Positions 25,860 to 34,394 of a DNA stretch of 64,000 nucleotides are shown here, piece by piece; the first letter of the stretch is position 1, and each line of letters starts with the position of its first letter. The notes under the pieces were generated by a model that ran no database searches, was not told the DNA's origin, and worked only from the letters and a program-made list of their open reading frames with translations. The DNA lies in contig CANFHC010000006.1 in the NCBI GenBank assembly GCA_947446575.1, positions 62,001 to 126,000 of the forward strand, read 5' to 3'. Position numbers and translations under genes: made by a program. Source of the DNA: Bacteriovoracaceae bacterium (GTDB taxonomy: Bacteria; Bdellovibrionota; Bacteriovoracia; Bacteriovoracales; Bacteriovoracaceae).

Positions 25860-26048
25860 ATGGAAAAACTTCCTGCTTATAATGACATTTCAGAAAGAGC
25901 CATCTTCTAGAGAGAAATTATAGAGAATCGAACTTTTCTTGATCAGGAACGAAAACATAAAAAAACAATTTGCTCGGTGATTGCTTTAGTTCTTATTCAT
26001 TTCCCCACTTCTTTATTCATGCTCGACTACCTCTGTCGGAGACCATAG
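25860..26048 (+). pseudogene. possible remnant of a short gene interrupted by TAG
   Basis: In the 335-base gap before pcp, one plus-strand frame reads 16 codons from an ATG at 25860, hits TAG (25908-25910), then continues open for 45 codons to TAG at 26046. The second part includes a protein-like hydrophobic stretch (TICSVIALVLIHFPTSLFML). No ribosome site precedes the ATG. This could be a decayed membrane-protein gene or chance. Nothing else was recognised in 25764-26098. Confidence 0.25.
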
Positions 26049-26098
26049 TACTCCTATCAGACACGTAGCTACCTTTAGTGGTGATAAAGAAAAGAAAT

Positions 26099-26650
26099 TC
26101 AAAGACAATTAATTATAGCGCCGATCCCTTGAAAAAATATTTCATGGCAATCGGCCCCTGGTATATGCAAAAAGGTTCCTGGAACCTTTTTGTGATGGAG
26201 GAGGTATGTGTAGAGCAAATGATTACAGACGTACTCACCGGCACTAGTAGAAATTTTGGTTGGGCATTTTGCATTATTAGCAGCATTTAATATTTGATCA
26301 ATTGGGAGTGTTGAAAAAAGTCCATCGGGACTATTTTGAAATATCTTTTGAGACTTAAGTGCATAACCATCATTGTCTGGAATACGAGCATCGACCCAAT
26401 TAATACCAATTCTCTCTATCGTAAGTTCAGTGCGATTTTTAGCAAATCCAGTTAAGAGAACATGGGAGGGATTGTATTTTTCTATAGCTGCATTTAATTT
26501 TTCTGAGGCGGAAGTAAAACTCACCGGCAACACAGCAGTGTAAACTTCAAAATCAAAAGTTCGTTCTTTTAACCAATCAAGCAGAACACTCGAAGGATTT
26601 AATTCATCTCCATCAAAAGGTTCAAAGCCTGTGACTAAAACTTTTTTCAT
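26099..26650 (-). CDS. pcp: pyroglutamyl-peptidase I (family C15)
   Basis: This 183-residue cytosolic cysteine peptidase removes N-terminal pyroglutamate. The C15 triad is visible: E79 in LTIERIGIN, C142 in GEYVCNHLLY and H162 in FLHIP. The GFEPF start block and ARIPDNDG are also conserved. It is about 20-30 residues shorter than usual because the C-terminal linker after the catalytic histidine is reduced. A perfect inverted repeat of 23 bases lies within its 3' part (26169-26191). It is followed upstream by small DUF1456 and DUF2132 genes on the same strand, a likely three-gene operon. Confidence 0.9.
   Translation of the reverse strand: MKKVLVTGFEPFDGDELNPSSVLLDWLKERTFDFEVYTAVLPVSFTSASEKLNAAIEKYNPSHVLLTGFAKNRTELTIERIGINWVDARIPDNDGYALKSQKIFQNSPDGLFSTLPIDQILNAANNAKCPTKISTSAGEYVCNHLLYTYLLHHKKVPGTFLHIPGADCHEIFFQGIGAIINCL
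26169..26191. repeat. perfect inverted repeat within pcp
   Basis: Eleven bases AAAAAGGTTCC and their exact complement flank a single central T, forming a potential 10-11 bp hairpin with a T-tract on either strand. It lies in the pcp codons for VPGTF. It has the form of a bidirectional terminator inside a coding region. Confidence 0.6.
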
Positions 26651-26655
26651 TGGAA

Positions 26656-26898
26656 TTATTTATTCGGATCAAAATCTGGACGACGTCCACGATTTTTTAT
26701 AATGAGACCATTTAAAAAATTTCTTAACAGCTGATCTCCACACTCTTTGTAGTTAGGATGATCAACATCTCTAAAAAGTGCTGAAAGTTCTGTTTTTGTG
26801 ATTTTAAATTCAGCCAATTCTAAACATTCGATAATGTCAGTGTCTTTAAATGAAAGAGCTACTCTTAATTTTTTTAAAATATCATTATTGGTTAGCAT
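26656..26898 (-). CDS. DUF1456 (YehS-like) protein, single-repeat form
   Basis: This is an 80-residue cytosolic protein of the DUF1456/YehS family. It has the opening [22 protein letters not shown] and the C-terminal [17 protein letters not shown] block. Standard members are about 150 residues with two such repeats, whereas this one has a single repeat. The ATG at 26898 has an AAGGAA site six bases upstream. It overlaps the end of the DUF2132 gene by 14 bases and lies 5 bases before pcp. The function is unknown. Confidence 0.8.
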   Translation of the reverse strand: MLTNNDILKKLRVALSFKDTDIIECLELAEFKITKTELSALFRDVDHPNYKECGDQLLRNFLNGLIIKNRGRRPDFDPNK

Positions 26899-27112
26899 CG
26901 ATTTCCTTTTTGTATGAGATATAAAGATTTTCAACTTTAGTACGTGCCCAAGGTGTTCTTCTTAAAAATGTTAAACTTGATTTTATACTGGGATCGTTTT
27001 TAAAACAATTGATGTCGATTAAATTTGAAAGTTCTGGAAAACCATAAAAGTTAACTAACTCTGTAAGAATTTTTTCTAAAGTCATTCCGTGCAATGGATT
27101 TTGATTATTCAT
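26885..27112 (-). CDS. VF530 / DUF2132 family protein
   Basis: This is a 75-residue protein of the VF530 (DUF2132) family. The near-invariant blocks [37 protein letters not shown] and FLRRTPWAR are all present. The small helical fold is thought to bind DNA, from structural resemblance only. The ATG at 27112 fits the family start; longer readings need a TTG. It is first in a compact run with the DUF1456 and pcp genes. Confidence 0.88.
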   Translation of the reverse strand: MNNQNPLHGMTLEKILTELVNFYGFPELSNLIDINCFKNDPSIKSSLTFLRRTPWARTKVENLYISYKKEIDANQ

Positions 27113-27298
27113 ATTTTGTAACCTTAATATCAAGAACTGCTCGAAGTGTATGCTCTTTTCTTCGAAAACTAAAGCTATTGAAGCCCAGCGTCTGTAAATT
27201 ATTGCAAACAGGAATGCTTCTTTCTTTATAATATTGCTTTCAACTTTCGTGAGTTATAATCGACCTTGAATAGGTAGATTTCTAACAAGGAATATTTC

Positions 27299-28582
27299 AT
27301 GAATACTAAAAGCTTTCGCCCTGTGGCCATCATTGGAGGATCGCGAACTCCCTTTACTAAGTCATTTTCAAATTATGCCAGAACTTCCAATAAAGAATTA
27401 ATGATTGCAACTCTTCAAGACCTGGTGAAAAAATTTAAACTTCAAAATATTCAATTGGGCGATGTTGCTTTGGGCGCAGTTATGAAAAATTCCGAAGACT
27501 GGAACATGACTCGTGAAAGTGTTTTGCAATCTGGACTCCATCCCCACACACCGGGATACGATGTTCAACGCGCGTGCGGAACCGGTTTAGAAACCACCGC
27601 TCAAATCGCTCTTAAAATTGCCAGCGGTCAAATAGAAAGTGGCATTGGTGGTGGATGCGATACTAATAGTGATATCGCTGGAGTTTTAACTCACGAATTA
27701 TCATGGGCCTTAATGGAGATGCAAAAATCTCCAACGCTCATCGGAAAATTAAAAAAATTGACCACAATTAAACCACAAAATATTGTTCCGCGATTTCCGA
27801 TTGTTCAAGAACCTCAAACAGGATTTTCGATGGGTGAGCACACAGAACTCATGGTTAAAGAATGGAAAATTTCTAGAGCGGCTCAAGATGAATTAGCCTA
27901 TGAGTCTCACCAAAAAGCAGCTGCGGCTTATGAAAAAGGATTTTTTAAAGATTTAATTTTTGAATATAAAGGCGTTAAAAAAGATACTATTTTAAGAGCA
28001 GATACAACGAAAGAAAAACTTGCTCGCATAAAGCCAGCCTTTGATCATTCTGAATTTGGAACTCTTACTGCCGGAAATTCAACGGCCTTAACTGATGGTG
28101 CATCTGCTGTTCTTTTAGGCAGTGAAGATTTCGCTGATAAATATAAACTTCCCATCCTCGCTTATTTTATCGATGCAGAATATTCAGCTGTCGATTTTGT
28201 TAATGGCGAAGGACTCTTAATGGCACCAACTTTTGCAGTTGCTAATCTATTAAAAAGAAATGAGCTTACATTGCAAGATTTTGACTTCTACGAAATTCAT
28301 GAAGCATTTGCCGGCCAAGTTCTCTGCACGCTTAAAGCTTTCGAATCCGTTGAGTATTGTACAAAAAAATTAGGACTTGTAGATGCCCTAGGTTCTATTG
28401 ATAAAAATAAATTAAACCTCAATGGCAGCTCACTTGCTTTAGGTCACCCATTTGCAGCAACTGGTGGAAGAATCATAGCCACACTTGCCAAACTCCTAGC
28501 CGAAAAAGGACGTGGTCGTGGACTTATTTCGATTTGCACCGCTGGTGGAATGGGTGTAGCCGCTATTTTAGAGCGTCCTTAA
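27299..28582 (+). CDS. acetyl-CoA acyltransferase (thiolase, FadI-like)
   Basis: This 427-residue thiolase has the nucleophile C93 in QRACGTGLETTAQIA, the EIHEAFAGQ block, catalytic H in LGHPFAATGGR and C in ICTAGGMGV. Length and the TRESVLQSGL segment resemble the FadI (trifunctional beta) type rather than short biosynthetic thiolases. It would cleave 3-ketoacyl-CoA in fatty-acid degradation. An AAGGAA site precedes the ATG. The alpha/beta hydrolase gene starts within its stop codon (TAATG). No fadJ partner lies nearby. Confidence 0.92.
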   Translation: MNTKSFRPVAIIGGSRTPFTKSFSNYARTSNKELMIATLQDLVKKFKLQNIQLGDVALGAVMKNSEDWNMTRESVLQSGLHPHTPGYDVQRACGTGLETTAQIALKIASGQIESGIGGGCDTNSDIAGVLTHELSWALMEMQKSPTLIGKLKKLTTIKPQNIVPRFPIVQEPQTGFSMGEHTELMVKEWKISRAAQDELAYESHQKAAAAYEKGFFKDLIFEYKGVKKDTILRADTTKEKLARIKPAFDHSEFGTLTAGNSTALTDGASAVLLGSEDFADKYKLPILAYFIDAEYSAVDFVNGEGLLMAPTFAVANLLKRNELTLQDFDFYEIHEAFAGQVLCTLKAFESVEYCTKKLGLVDALGSIDKNKLNLNGSSLALGHPFAATGGRIIATLAKLLAEKGRGRGLISICTAGGMGVAAILERP

Positions 28583-29403
28583 TGAAAAAATATTTCCCAA
28601 CGTTTTTTGCATTCGTCTCCAAGATGGCTCCCAAATTAGCAGCGAAGATTGCACTCATTATTTTTTCAACTCCAGTGAGAACTCCCAGACCAGAATCAGA
28701 AAGATTATGGCTCGAGACTTCAAAAAAATACTTTCTTAAAAATGGTATAGCAGCTTTTGAATGGGGTGAGAGCACTAACCCACTAGTTATGCTCATTCAT
28801 GGGTGGAACGGCAGAGGAACACAAATAGCTTCGTTCGCTGGCCCATTGGTGGAAAAAGGATTTAGAGTGGTCGCACTCGATGGACCAGGACATGGAATAT
28901 CACCAGGGAAAAGAACAAACCCAAGTCTTTTTGCTAATTTTATAAAAGATGCCCAAATTGAATTAACAAATAATGGTGAAGTTCATGCAGTGATCGCCCA
29001 TTCATTCGGCGGAGGTAGCACCGTTTTAGCTGCCGGAAGGGGTCTTAAAACTAAAAAAATCGTTTTAATAGCAAGTCCTGCCTTTTATGACAAAGTTGTC
29101 TTATTTTTCGCGAGATCAATTAAGCTAAGTGATAAGGCCATCGCTCATTTTGTTAAAGAAGTAACAAACTACTCCGGAATTCCTCCAAGAGAAATTAATA
29201 TCGCAAATCTTGGAAGTCTCTTACATATACCTGTCATGATTGTTCATGACAGTGCTGATAATGCTGTCGACTATCAATCGGCCATTACGATTCATGAAGC
29301 TTGGAGTAAAAGCGTTCTCTTAACAACTAAAGGCCTTGGTCATCGCCGAATTCTAAAAGATAAAAAAGTAATCGAAGAAGTCGTCAATTTTATTAACTCG
29401 TAG
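28582..29403 (+). CDS. alpha/beta hydrolase
   Basis: This 273-residue alpha/beta hydrolase has the oxyanion strand LIHGWNGRGTQ, nucleophile elbow AHSFGGGS, an acid in HDSADN and histidine in GLGHRRI. The N-terminal 30 residues are hydrophobic and may tether it to the membrane. Its ATG shares a base with the thiolase stop codon, so it is co-translated and may act on acyl thioesters or esters related to fatty-acid metabolism. The substrate is unknown. A terminator follows. Confidence 0.88.
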   Translation: MKKYFPTFFAFVSKMAPKLAAKIALIIFSTPVRTPRPESERLWLETSKKYFLKNGIAAFEWGESTNPLVMLIHGWNGRGTQIASFAGPLVEKGFRVVALDGPGHGISPGKRTNPSLFANFIKDAQIELTNNGEVHAVIAHSFGGGSTVLAAGRGLKTKKIVLIASPAFYDKVVLFFARSIKLSDKAIAHFVKEVTNYSGIPPREINIANLGSLLHIPVMIVHDSADNAVDYQSAITIHEAWSKSVLLTTKGLGHRRILKDKKVIEEVVNFINS

Positions 29404-29774
29404 GCAGTTCATTCAAGATTCCTCATAAAACTTAACTTAAGTTACTACAACGAAAAGGCAAAAGAGATCAAAATGATCTTTTTTATATTTTGGATTCTCA
29501 ATGAGGCTCATTAATTCTTTCAATCTATTCGTCCTTTTTTGGAACGCATTGGTCTAAACAAATTCTAACATGCCACTAGATTTTTTAAACCCAATCCCAA
29601 AACAATTGAGTCGAACTTGTAGGAATTATAATTTTCTGTAAACACACCGTCATGCTTTTTGAACCAAGTACTAAATCCCCTTAAAAACACGTGCCTTCGA
29701 TCAAATTAACATGATTAAGTCGATTAACCTTTAATTGATAAAATATTGGCTATGTGATACTTCTGCCTCTATAT
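29404..29774. other. 370-base intergenic region
   Basis: This gap holds the palindrome AACTTAAGTT (29435-29444), the terminator listed separately, and otherwise AT-rich sequence up to the SDR start. I see no convincing small gene or RNA. Confidence 0.5.
29465..29484 (+). terminator. Rho-independent terminator after thiolase-hydrolase operon
   Basis: A 6-bp stem AGATCA/TGATCT with an AAA loop is followed by a run of T. It sits about 60 bases after the hydrolase stop codon, where the operon would end. Confidence 0.6.
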
Positions 29775-31319
29775 ATGAATGAAAAAGATAAAGAAATATT
29801 GATTGAGGACATCCACGAATGTCTTTCGGTCTTGGAATACATTGTTGAGCACAGCGAACTCTTAACTGAGCTCTCTGAAGAAAAGCGCGTGGCCCTTCTA
29901 ACGGCCGCTGGAAGAATCTCGCGTCCTGATAAAAAAGAAATAAAAAAACGTCAAAAAGAAGTCAAAATATACCGTCAAAAACAAATGGTGGAACAAAATA
30001 GATTAAAGCGCGCTCAAACTGGAATTAGAAGTGCCAGAGAAAACGCAGTCTTCATTGCCCCTGAGCAATTAAAAATTGAAAGTGATAAAGCCTATCAAGA
30101 GGCACCAGAACTTGATCGCGCTCGCAATTGTTATGTATGTAAGGCTGAATTTACAAAGTTGCATTTCTTCTACGATACAATGTGCAAAGAGTGTGGCGAT
30201 TTTAATTATCATAAACGTTTCCAAACAACTGACCTGACTGGACAAGTTGCTTTGATCACAGGATCACGTTTAAAAATTGGATATCATGCAGTTCTCATGA
30301 TGCTTAGATCGGGAGCAACTGTCATTGCGACAACTCGTTTTCCTGTGGACTCCGCTTTGAGATATGCTCGAGAGAATGATTATCCTGAATGGAAGGACCG
30401 TCTCCATATTCATGGGCTCGATCTTCGTCACACTCCCTCTGTAGAAATTTTTGCAAGCTTCATTGAACACAAATTCGATCGTCTCGATATTATAATAAAT
30501 AATGCTGCTCAAACAGTGCGTCGTCCTCCTGGATTTTATACTCACTTGATGGAAAACGAATTATTAAATTTTCATGATGTGGAATCCCTTGCTCAGCCAT
30601 TATTAAAACAACATCACGATTTTAAAACAGAACTACAACAACTCTCGCACGGTGATATCTCAACCGAGAAAGCACTACCAGTTGCTTGGCATGGAGATGG
30701 AGCTGGTGTCGGCATTAGAGCGTCTGCTGAACTTTCACAAATTCCTTATAGCTATGATAACTCACTTGTTGCTGAAGAAGTTTTTCCGGCAGGACAACTC
30801 GACGCTGATCTCCAACAAGTAGATCTTAGAAAGACCAATTCATGGCGCATGCGCTTAGGCGAAGTTCCGACACCTGAATTATTAGAAGTGCAATTAGTAA
30901 ATGCCATTGCTCCTTTTGTTTTAATCAATAGATTAATTGGTTTGATGAGACGCGAGTACACTGGAAAAAAACATATTGTTAATGTGACTGCAATGGAAGG
31001 AAAATTTTATCGCTTCAAAAAAGAAGATCGTCACCCGCATACGAATATGGCAAAAGCTGCACTCAACATGATGACTCACACATCAGCTTCTGATTTTGCT
31101 AAAGATGGCATTTTTATGAACGCTGTCGATACTGGTTGGGTTACCGACGAAGATCCAGCAGAAATTTCAAGCTACAAACAAGCAGTTCATGACTTTCAAC
31201 CACCATTAGATATAGTTGATGGGGCCGCTCGAATTTGTGATCCCTTTATTGATGGAATCAATTCTGGAAAACACTGGTGTGGCCAATTCCTAAAAGATTA
31301 TAAACCGATCGATTGGTAA
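29775..31319 (+). CDS. large SDR-family protein with zinc-ribbon-like insert
   Basis: This 514-residue protein has a charged helical N-terminus and a CxxC...CxxC pair (C119, C122, C137, C140) likely binding zinc. A short-chain dehydrogenase fold follows, with coenzyme loop TGSRLKIG (162-169) and NNAA. About 120 extra residues lie between NNAAQT and the NAIAPF helix. At the usual YxxxK site the sequence reads THR-x-x-x-Lys (TNMAK), so the catalytic tyrosine is replaced. Oxidoreductase activity is therefore uncertain. I prefer the ATG at 29775; a GTG at 29754 is possible, and neither has a clear ribosome site. The next two genes follow closely. Confidence 0.78.
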   Translation: MNEKDKEILIEDIHECLSVLEYIVEHSELLTELSEEKRVALLTAAGRISRPDKKEIKKRQKEVKIYRQKQMVEQNRLKRAQTGIRSARENAVFIAPEQLKIESDKAYQEAPELDRARNCYVCKAEFTKLHFFYDTMCKECGDFNYHKRFQTTDLTGQVALITGSRLKIGYHAVLMMLRSGATVIATTRFPVDSALRYARENDYPEWKDRLHIHGLDLRHTPSVEIFASFIEHKFDRLDIIINNAAQTVRRPPGFYTHLMENELLNFHDVESLAQPLLKQHHDFKTELQQLSHGDISTEKALPVAWHGDGAGVGIRASAELSQIPYSYDNSLVAEEVFPAGQLDADLQQVDLRKTNSWRMRLGEVPTPELLEVQLVNAIAPFVLINRLIGLMRREYTGKKHIVNVTAMEGKFYRFKKEDRHPHTNMAKAALNMMTHTSASDFAKDGIFMNAVDTGWVTDEDPAEISSYKQAVHDFQPPLDIVDGAARICDPFIDGINSGKHWCGQFLKDYKPIDW

Positions 31320-31328
31320 CAACGCTTC

Positions 31329-31808
31329 ATGCTTTATTTCATCGTGCTCTATTTTCTTTTAATCATTCTTTTTTCACTGATTAAATTCAAAGAAATCAAA
31401 AGTCCGACTTTAAATCTTTTTAAATCGATGTTTCCTTCATGGAAATTTTTTGATGAAAGCAATGATACTCCTGTTCTTTTATATCGTGAGGCTGACGACT
31501 GGAAGATTTGTTTCTCTCCTCCCAAACTACGATGGTGGCATTTTTTTTATAATCCAGCAGGCAATTTTTATCTTGCTTACCACTCTCATTTACAACAAGT
31601 GCTGGGCGAACTAACCGTGGCGAGCGTGGAAGAAGCAACTCATTTCCAAGATAACTTATCCTATAAAATGTTAGAGCACTTTGTAAGATCAAAAAGTCCA
31701 CAATCAGATTTTCAGTTTAAAATTAGCAGCATAAAAAAAGCACCTAATGGTTTTGCTATAATTGAAGATATTCTCATCTCCCCTAAGCTAAAAGTAGAGA
31801 TTGTATGA
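31329..31808 (+). CDS. membrane-anchored protein of unknown function
   Basis: This 159-residue protein has one N-terminal membrane helix (about residues 1-19) and a soluble part with a Trp/Phe-rich segment (PPKLRWWHFFYNPAGNFYLAYHSH). No family is recognised. It begins 9 bases after the SDR gene and overlaps the next membrane-protein gene by 4 bases (ATGA), so it belongs to a three-gene operon. Confidence 0.7.
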   Translation: MLYFIVLYFLLIILFSLIKFKEIKSPTLNLFKSMFPSWKFFDESNDTPVLLYREADDWKICFSPPKLRWWHFFYNPAGNFYLAYHSHLQQVLGELTVASVEEATHFQDNLSYKMLEHFVRSKSPQSDFQFKISSIKKAPNGFAIIEDILISPKLKVEIV

Positions 31809-32590
31809 CAAGTGAGTTGGCATTAAAAGTTATTGAAATAATGATTAATTGTTCAATTATAGTTCAATCCATTGAGTACTTGTCTTTAAAAAAACATTTT
31901 AGCGAAAAAGGAATCTGGCGCTGGAGTGAAATTAAACAAGAGCACCCAGTTCTTCCAATTTTTAGTTTTTTACTAAGTGAGAACAATTTTATTTATTTTT
32001 TAGTGGCAAGAATCGTTTCAGCATTAGGATTAATTTTTTTCTTTCCCCATTCTTTTATATTAATTCTTTTTCTTTTTTTTACTTCTCTTTTAATTTCACT
32101 TCGTTTTAGAGGATCTTTTAATGGGGGAAGTGATTATATGGCACTTATTATTTTAAGTGCATTATGTATAGCTGCCTTTTTCAAAACGCCGCGAGTGCAG
32201 ATGGGGGTCCTTTGGTATATTTCACTTCAAGTTTGCACTTCCTATTTTATTGCTGGCATGGTGAAAATCAAGCAGAGAAAATGGAGAAGCGCTGAAGCCT
32301 TAAGTAAACATATGACTTCCTCTAACTATAATCCTCCTCGTTGGTCTCAAAATATTTTTTCAAAAAAGATTTGGGCCATGTGTGCAGCTTGGGGAGTGAT
32401 TGTTTTTGAAATTTGTTTTCCGATTATTCTCACTCAACATAATCCAAGTGTGCTCTATTGGCTACTCGCAGGTTTTCTCTTTCATTTAACCAACGTTCTC
32501 TTTTTTGGACTTAATCGTTTTTTAATTGTCTGGTGTGCGACCTACCCTGCTCTTTATTTTATCACAAACAATTTTTCGTATTCACCATAA
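31805..32590 (+). CDS. polytopic membrane protein, HTTM-like
   Basis: This 261-residue inner-membrane protein has about seven hydrophobic helices. The segment [18 protein letters not shown] followed by [19 protein letters not shown] resembles the HTTM (vitamin K-dependent carboxylase-like) membrane domain, a tentative match. It is the third gene of the operon with the SDR-like protein. Its end overlaps the convergent msrB gene by 37 bases. Confidence 0.7.
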   Translation: MTSELALKVIEIMINCSIIVQSIEYLSLKKHFSEKGIWRWSEIKQEHPVLPIFSFLLSENNFIYFLVARIVSALGLIFFFPHSFILILFLFFTSLLISLRFRGSFNGGSDYMALIILSALCIAAFFKTPRVQMGVLWYISLQVCTSYFIAGMVKIKQRKWRSAEALSKHMTSSNYNPPRWSQNIFSKKIWAMCAAWGVIVFEICFPIILTQHNPSVLYWLLAGFLFHLTNVLFFGLNRFLIVWCATYPALYFITNNFSYSP

Positions 32591-33072
32591 CCACTTTCTT
32601 TTAATTTTTCTTTGGGGATAAATTTCAGTGCCGCGGAATTCATGCAAAAGCGTTTGCCCAAGGGTTTTGGTCCATCATCAAAGACGTGACCTAAATGTGA
32701 GTTTGCATATTTGCTGCGAACTTCTGTGCGAGTGCCAAAAAGAGAGTGATCAACTTTAGTAATAACATTAGCGGGAACTAAAACTTTTGTGAAACTAGGC
32801 CAGCCTGTTCCTGAATCATACTTGTCTTTAGAGCTAAATAACGGCTCACCTGAAACGATATCTACATATAATCCATCAGCATGCATGTCCCAGTATTCGT
32901 TCTTATACGGGCGCTCTGTGCCCTCTTTTTGTGTAACTTCATACTGAACGGAGGTTAGCTTTTTTTTTAATTCCTGATCAGATGGCTTTTTATAAGTACT
33001 CGCTGCCCAGCCATAAGCCTGTGCAACTAATGCTAAGCTAAGTAAAGTAAGTAACGCGATCACTGTTTTCAT
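32554..33072 (-). CDS. msrB: secreted peptide-methionine (R)-S-oxide reductase
   Basis: This 172-residue MsrB has a cleavable signal peptide (AQA near residue 19), so it works in the periplasm or outside. Family blocks present are [36 protein letters not shown] and the catalytic Cys143 in RFCMNSAAL. The zinc CxxC pairs of many MsrB proteins are absent. It repairs oxidised methionine in exported proteins. The gene is monocistronic. Confidence 0.94.
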   Translation of the reverse strand: MKTVIALLTLLSLALVAQAYGWAASTYKKPSDQELKKKLTSVQYEVTQKEGTERPYKNEYWDMHADGLYVDIVSGEPLFSSKDKYDSGTGWPSFTKVLVPANVITKVDHSLFGTRTEVRSKYANSHLGHVFDDGPKPLGKRFCMNSAALKFIPKEKLKESGYGEYEKLFVIK

Positions 33073-33179
33073 AAAAAGCCCCCCTGACTTCAGATTACAA
33101 ACAAATTTTCATAATGCAAACCGCTCCGAATTTTGATAGATTTGCTAGACCTAAAAAATGTTTAAACAAGGAAAAATGT

Positions 33180-33791
33180 ATGATTACTCTTTACGGATCA
33201 GCAAGATCAAGTGCCGGCAGATGTTTATGGACTCTAGAAGAAACAGGAGCTCCTTACACTCTGAAAGATGTAGATATGAGAAATAAAGAACACAAATCTC
33301 CTGAGTTCTTAAAAATTAATCCCAATGGAAAAGTTCCAGTTATAGTTGATGGCGATGTTACTCTTTTTGAATCAATGGCCATTAATTTTTATTTGGCAGA
33401 CGCTTATAAAAAAGAACTTCTTGGCTCTACAACTGCTGAACGCGGTTTAGTTCACCAATGGAGTTTTTGGGCAAGCGCTGAACTTCAAGATCCTATTATC
33501 CAAGTTTTCATTCAAAAAGTTTTTATGCCAGATGATAAACGCGACAATAATGTTATTGAAGAAAACTTAAATAAACTTCCAGCTCTACTTACAGTCTTAA
33601 ATGATTCTCTTAACGGAAAAATATACTTAGCTGGAAACCAATTCACACTTGCTGATTTAAATACAGCAACTGTTGTTAGTATCTGTCCAATGATTGGTGA
33701 AGACCTTTCAAAATATCCAAACATCAAAGGATGGATGAGTGCGATGTCTGATCGTCCAGCTTTCCAAAGATACATGAACCTTAGAAAATAA
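33180..33791 (+). CDS. glutathione S-transferase family protein
   Basis: This 203-residue GST has a thioredoxin-like N-domain: MITLYGSARSSAGRCLWTLEE, with SxxxR-type active site and the GSH-binding NPNGKVPVIVDGD..LFESMAI. A helical C-domain contains LADLNTATVV. The ATG at 33180 has AAGGAA seven bases upstream, so the longer upstream frame is not used. It probably conjugates or reduces small electrophiles. A hairpin follows it before hutD. Confidence 0.9.
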   Translation: MITLYGSARSSAGRCLWTLEETGAPYTLKDVDMRNKEHKSPEFLKINPNGKVPVIVDGDVTLFESMAINFYLADAYKKELLGSTTAERGLVHQWSFWASAELQDPIIQVFIQKVFMPDDKRDNNVIEENLNKLPALLTVLNDSLNGKIYLAGNQFTLADLNTATVVSICPMIGEDLSKYPNIKGWMSAMSDRPAFQRYMNLRK

Positions 33792-33802
33792 TTTTTCAAT
33801 TG

Positions 33803-33829
33803 CTGGCAGAATATTTTTCTGCCAGTTTA
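33803..33829 (+). terminator. hairpin between gst and hutD
   Basis: A 9-bp perfect stem CTGGCAGAA/TTCTGCCAG with a five-base loop is followed by TTTAAATT. It could terminate the gst transcript or attenuate reading into hutD, which starts 11 bases later and lacks a strong ribosome site. Confidence 0.55.
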
Positions 33830-33836
33830 AATTCCC

Positions 33837-34394
33837 ATGATCAAACTAATCAAACTAACTGACTGCCAAGAAACTCTGTGGAAAAACGGGAAAGGAATCA
33901 CGCGCCAAATCGCTATTGATCCCCCCAACTCCAATCTATCCCAAGGCTTATTTCATTGGCGAATCAGCTCCGCTGAAGTTAGTGCTAATGATCCCTTTTC
34001 ATCATTTTTGGGATTTCAAAGAAAATTAATTGTATGGGTTGGTGTTGGATTAAAACTTAACGGCAAGAACTTGCTTCCTGATACTGTTTTTTCTTTTTCT
34101 GGTAACGAGAGAATTGAGTGTGAACTCATGAAGAATAAAGTTATTGATTTTGGAATTATCTACAATCCAATCTACTGCCATGTTGAAATGGAAATTGTAA
34201 ACTTACCAACCAGTAGCTTAAATTTAGATAAAGCACTAAATTTCTTATTTGTGGCCCTGGGTTCTGGTAGCGTTAACCAAATGCCAATTTCTAATGGTGA
34301 ATGTTTAAGAATTGAGAATGAAAATCAAATCGATATTAAAACTGATGGACCTTTAAAACTCTACCATATCAAAATTAGTAAAGTTCACTCGTAA
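33837..34394 (+). CDS. hutD: HutD family protein
   Basis: This 185-residue cytosolic beta-sandwich (cupin-like) protein has the HutD blocks LWKNGKGITRQIAID, FHWRISSAEVSANDPFSSF and KLIVWVGVGLKL. HutD often accompanies histidine-utilisation genes and is thought to limit flux or bind formylglutamate. Here no hut enzymes are adjacent. It overlaps the convergent phospholipase-like gene by 20 bases. Confidence 0.9.
   Translation: MIKLIKLTDCQETLWKNGKGITRQIAIDPPNSNLSQGLFHWRISSAEVSANDPFSSFLGFQRKLIVWVGVGLKLNGKNLLPDTVFSFSGNERIECELMKNKVIDFGIIYNPIYCHVEMEIVNLPTSSLNLDKALNFLFVALGSGSVNQMPISNGECLRIENENQIDIKTDGPLKLYHIKISKVHS

Noticed and set aside
26078..26290. 70-residue plus-strand frame
   Set aside because: It lies almost entirely opposite pcp, which has a complete catalytic triad, and it has no ribosome site or recognisable motif.
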